Origin: Halichondria panicea
Taxonomy: Eukaryota; Porifera; Demospongiae; Suberitida; Halichondriidae
Length of the DNA: 64,000 nt
Reading direction: 5' to 3'
NCBI RefSeq assembly: GCF_963675165.1
Contig: NC_087378.1
Coordinates: forward strand, 1,977,525 to 2,041,524
The position numbers and the translations under genes were made by a program. The notes beneath the pieces were generated by a model. It saw only the letters and a program-made list of their open reading frames with translations, had not been told where the DNA came from and ran no database searches. Shown piece by piece: positions 62,333-64,000 of the stretch. Each line of letters opens with the position of its first letter. Within the stretch, counting starts at the first letter, position 1.

Positions 62333-64000
62333 TCATTGAGGCATTGATGGCAGTTCTGGAAAGGTGGCTCCATACTCAGAGGTAAGGGCCATGATGGCTC
62401 CAGCCTTGCTTGTGTCCAGGATCAACTTGAGCACTCCAACAGCCACTTGGTCAGCACTGGAGGGAGGGGAGGCCGGAATGATACACTTACAGAAGCACCA
62501 TTCCCTTTACAAAGTACTAGATATCTACTTACACCTGCTACATTTCACACATACTATAGCACACTAAACATTAATACTAAAGTACACCATCCACCCACAT
62601 GGCTCACCTGAGCATGGTAGCCTTGACGTACTCTTGCACCTCTTTGGAGAGAGGGGACTGGTCAGTGAACATGTCCTTGACCATGGCCGTGTTGACCATC
62701 CCGGGGCAGATGCAGTTCACACGAATACCATCACTCTTCGCAAGGTCCTGCAAACACACACATTTTTGAGTATTCAAGTCTTGTTAGGATTAACAGTCTA
62801 GAGTTACACACTAGTATCACACTACATTTTTGTGTGAAATTCGATGCTGTGTCTAAACGTGGCATACCAATAGCATACCCATCTCACATTGTATTGATTA
62901 CAGTCATTCCTTACAAGTGCCAACTCATCAGGTGCAGTATAACTTATACAGGTAGTAAGAGATTATTAAGTTGGGACTTACCTTTTTGCAGCGAGTGTAG
63001 CCAACAATGGCATGCTTGGTGGCACAGTAGGTGGGTGCGTACGGGTTGGGCACATATCCTAGAGACACAGAGAGTTATGTGGGTGGGAATGCATTCTTGG
63101 AAACATAATAATGACCACTGGTAGTGCATTATTGTAAACAAATATCCCCCTCACTAAAAGAGTTGGCATGGTAATTCTATAGAATCCAATCAGTCAAAAT
63201 GTTGCTAAGTACCAGTGAAATCATTGCCCCACACCCTTGGGACTAGGAGGCTAACTATGAGCCTGTAATTCCTCACACCTCGTTCTCAGTATCATTTACT
63301 CCCACATCCTAATACATAACCTTATATAAACTCTAGGAATTACTTGTGTATATAATAGAGTCAGTAGTCACCTGCGACAGAGGCTGTGTTGATGACCACT
63401 CCGCCTTGTCCCCCGTTGCGTGTGGACATGTGATGGATGGCCAAGTGGACTCCTTCTATCATGGCCATCTGTGTGTGTGTATGTGGGGAGGGGATAGATG
63501 ATAACTCCGCGTATCAGCCAAAGAATGAGTGAGAGAGTGCAACTAGTCAACTGTATTTTGGTGTTTGTTTTGGTACATCAATTAGTGAGCTAAAAAGGCC
63601 ACAATTATTATAAAACCATGGCAACGTGGTTTGTTTTGGCTGAGAGAGGTACACCACATTCAATACCAGACAACACCTTTGTATCAACATGTACTGAGAA
63701 GTATGAACTACTACACAATACTGCTGTACGGAATGTTATACTGCAGCTGTCTACTTGCAAATTGACAGAGTTAAATAGTCTAAGGCTTCCGTGAGATATT
63801 CAAATTCTCACCATATTTGTCTCCACCAATTTTCTCCAGTCTACTTCATTAGCCACACCGGCATTGTTGCACACTATGTCCAGACCATTGAACCACTCCT
63901 TGGTCTTGGTAAACGCTTTTACCTGATGTGTGAGATATACCGGGGTACAGAGTATAGTGGTTGTGATGCACTAGGGCAGTCAAAGCATTAGTAACTCTAG
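62333..64000 (-). CDS. HPGD-like short-chain dehydrogenase, copy 3 (5' end beyond window)
   Basis: Five 3' exons are visible: about 63921-63812, 63470-63371, 63059-62986, 62748-62606 and 62456-62333. Motifs: GLDIVCNNAGVANEVDW, the catalytic Ser in NTASVAG, YCATKHAIVGYTR and the DGIRVNCICPGMVNTAM loop. It ends FPELPSMPQ. More diverged than copies 1 and 2, so an older duplicate. The YxxxK exon is split from the next one by an extra intron (62749-62985) that copies 1 and 2 lack. The N-terminal nucleotide-binding exons are outside the window. Confidence 0.9.

Overview
This window is nuclear DNA from a compact animal genome, most likely a demosponge. Genes carry many short introns with GT/AG borders and lie a few hundred bases apart on both strands. 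Conserved metazoan proteins are readable exon by exon. A short-chain collagen C4-like gene (9.7-11.0 kb), a family best known from sponges, is the main lineage clue. The species cannot be fixed from the sequence alone.

Layout. 1-7.7 kb (+): FANCI, missing its 5' end. 8.3-9.5 kb (+): single-Ig membrane protein. 9.7-11.0 kb (-): short-chain collagen. 11.4-13.7 kb (-): secreted five-domain Ig protein. 14.0-14.8 kb (-): FAHD1-type hydrolase, divergent from a PEBP-family protein with a signal peptide (14.9-17.1 kb, +). 17.4-24.6 kb (-): WDR91, with an intronless orphan gene nested in its last intron. 24.9-28.7 kb (+): ZRANB1/TRABID deubiquitinase. 29.1-38.0 kb (-): RAD50. 38.2-42.3 kb (-): TBC1D12/14-like RabGAP. 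42.4-43.6 kb: a UNG pseudogene broken by a LINE tail. 44.0-45.3 kb (-): intact UNG. 45.5-49.2 kb (+): nucleophosmin-like gene with two alternative 3' ends. 50.6-57.4, 60.5-62.1 and 62.3-64 kb (-): three tandem HPGD-like short-chain dehydrogenases, with a scrambled nucleophosmin pseudogene between the first two.

Themes. Three DNA-repair genes (FANCI, RAD50, UNG) lie within 45 kb, but nothing in the sequence shows co-regulation. Three gene pairs are divergent across 160-310 bp. WDR91 and the TBC1D12/14-like protein both belong to endosome/autophagosome trafficking. The right half records recent structural change. The UNG locus was tandemly duplicated. A nucleophosmin-HPGD block was also duplicated, and its copies preserve empty-site versions of later transposon insertions. 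Introns hold many short inverted-repeat elements (pogo-like, piggyBac-like and several unnamed families) and long microsatellites or minisatellites.

The least explained items are the nested small gene, which has both a myristoylation-type N-terminus and a CaaX-type C-terminus, and the nucleophosmin alternative ends. I saw no CRISPR array, prokaryotic operon, rRNA or convincing tRNA. Exon borders are read by eye, so ends may shift by a few bases.
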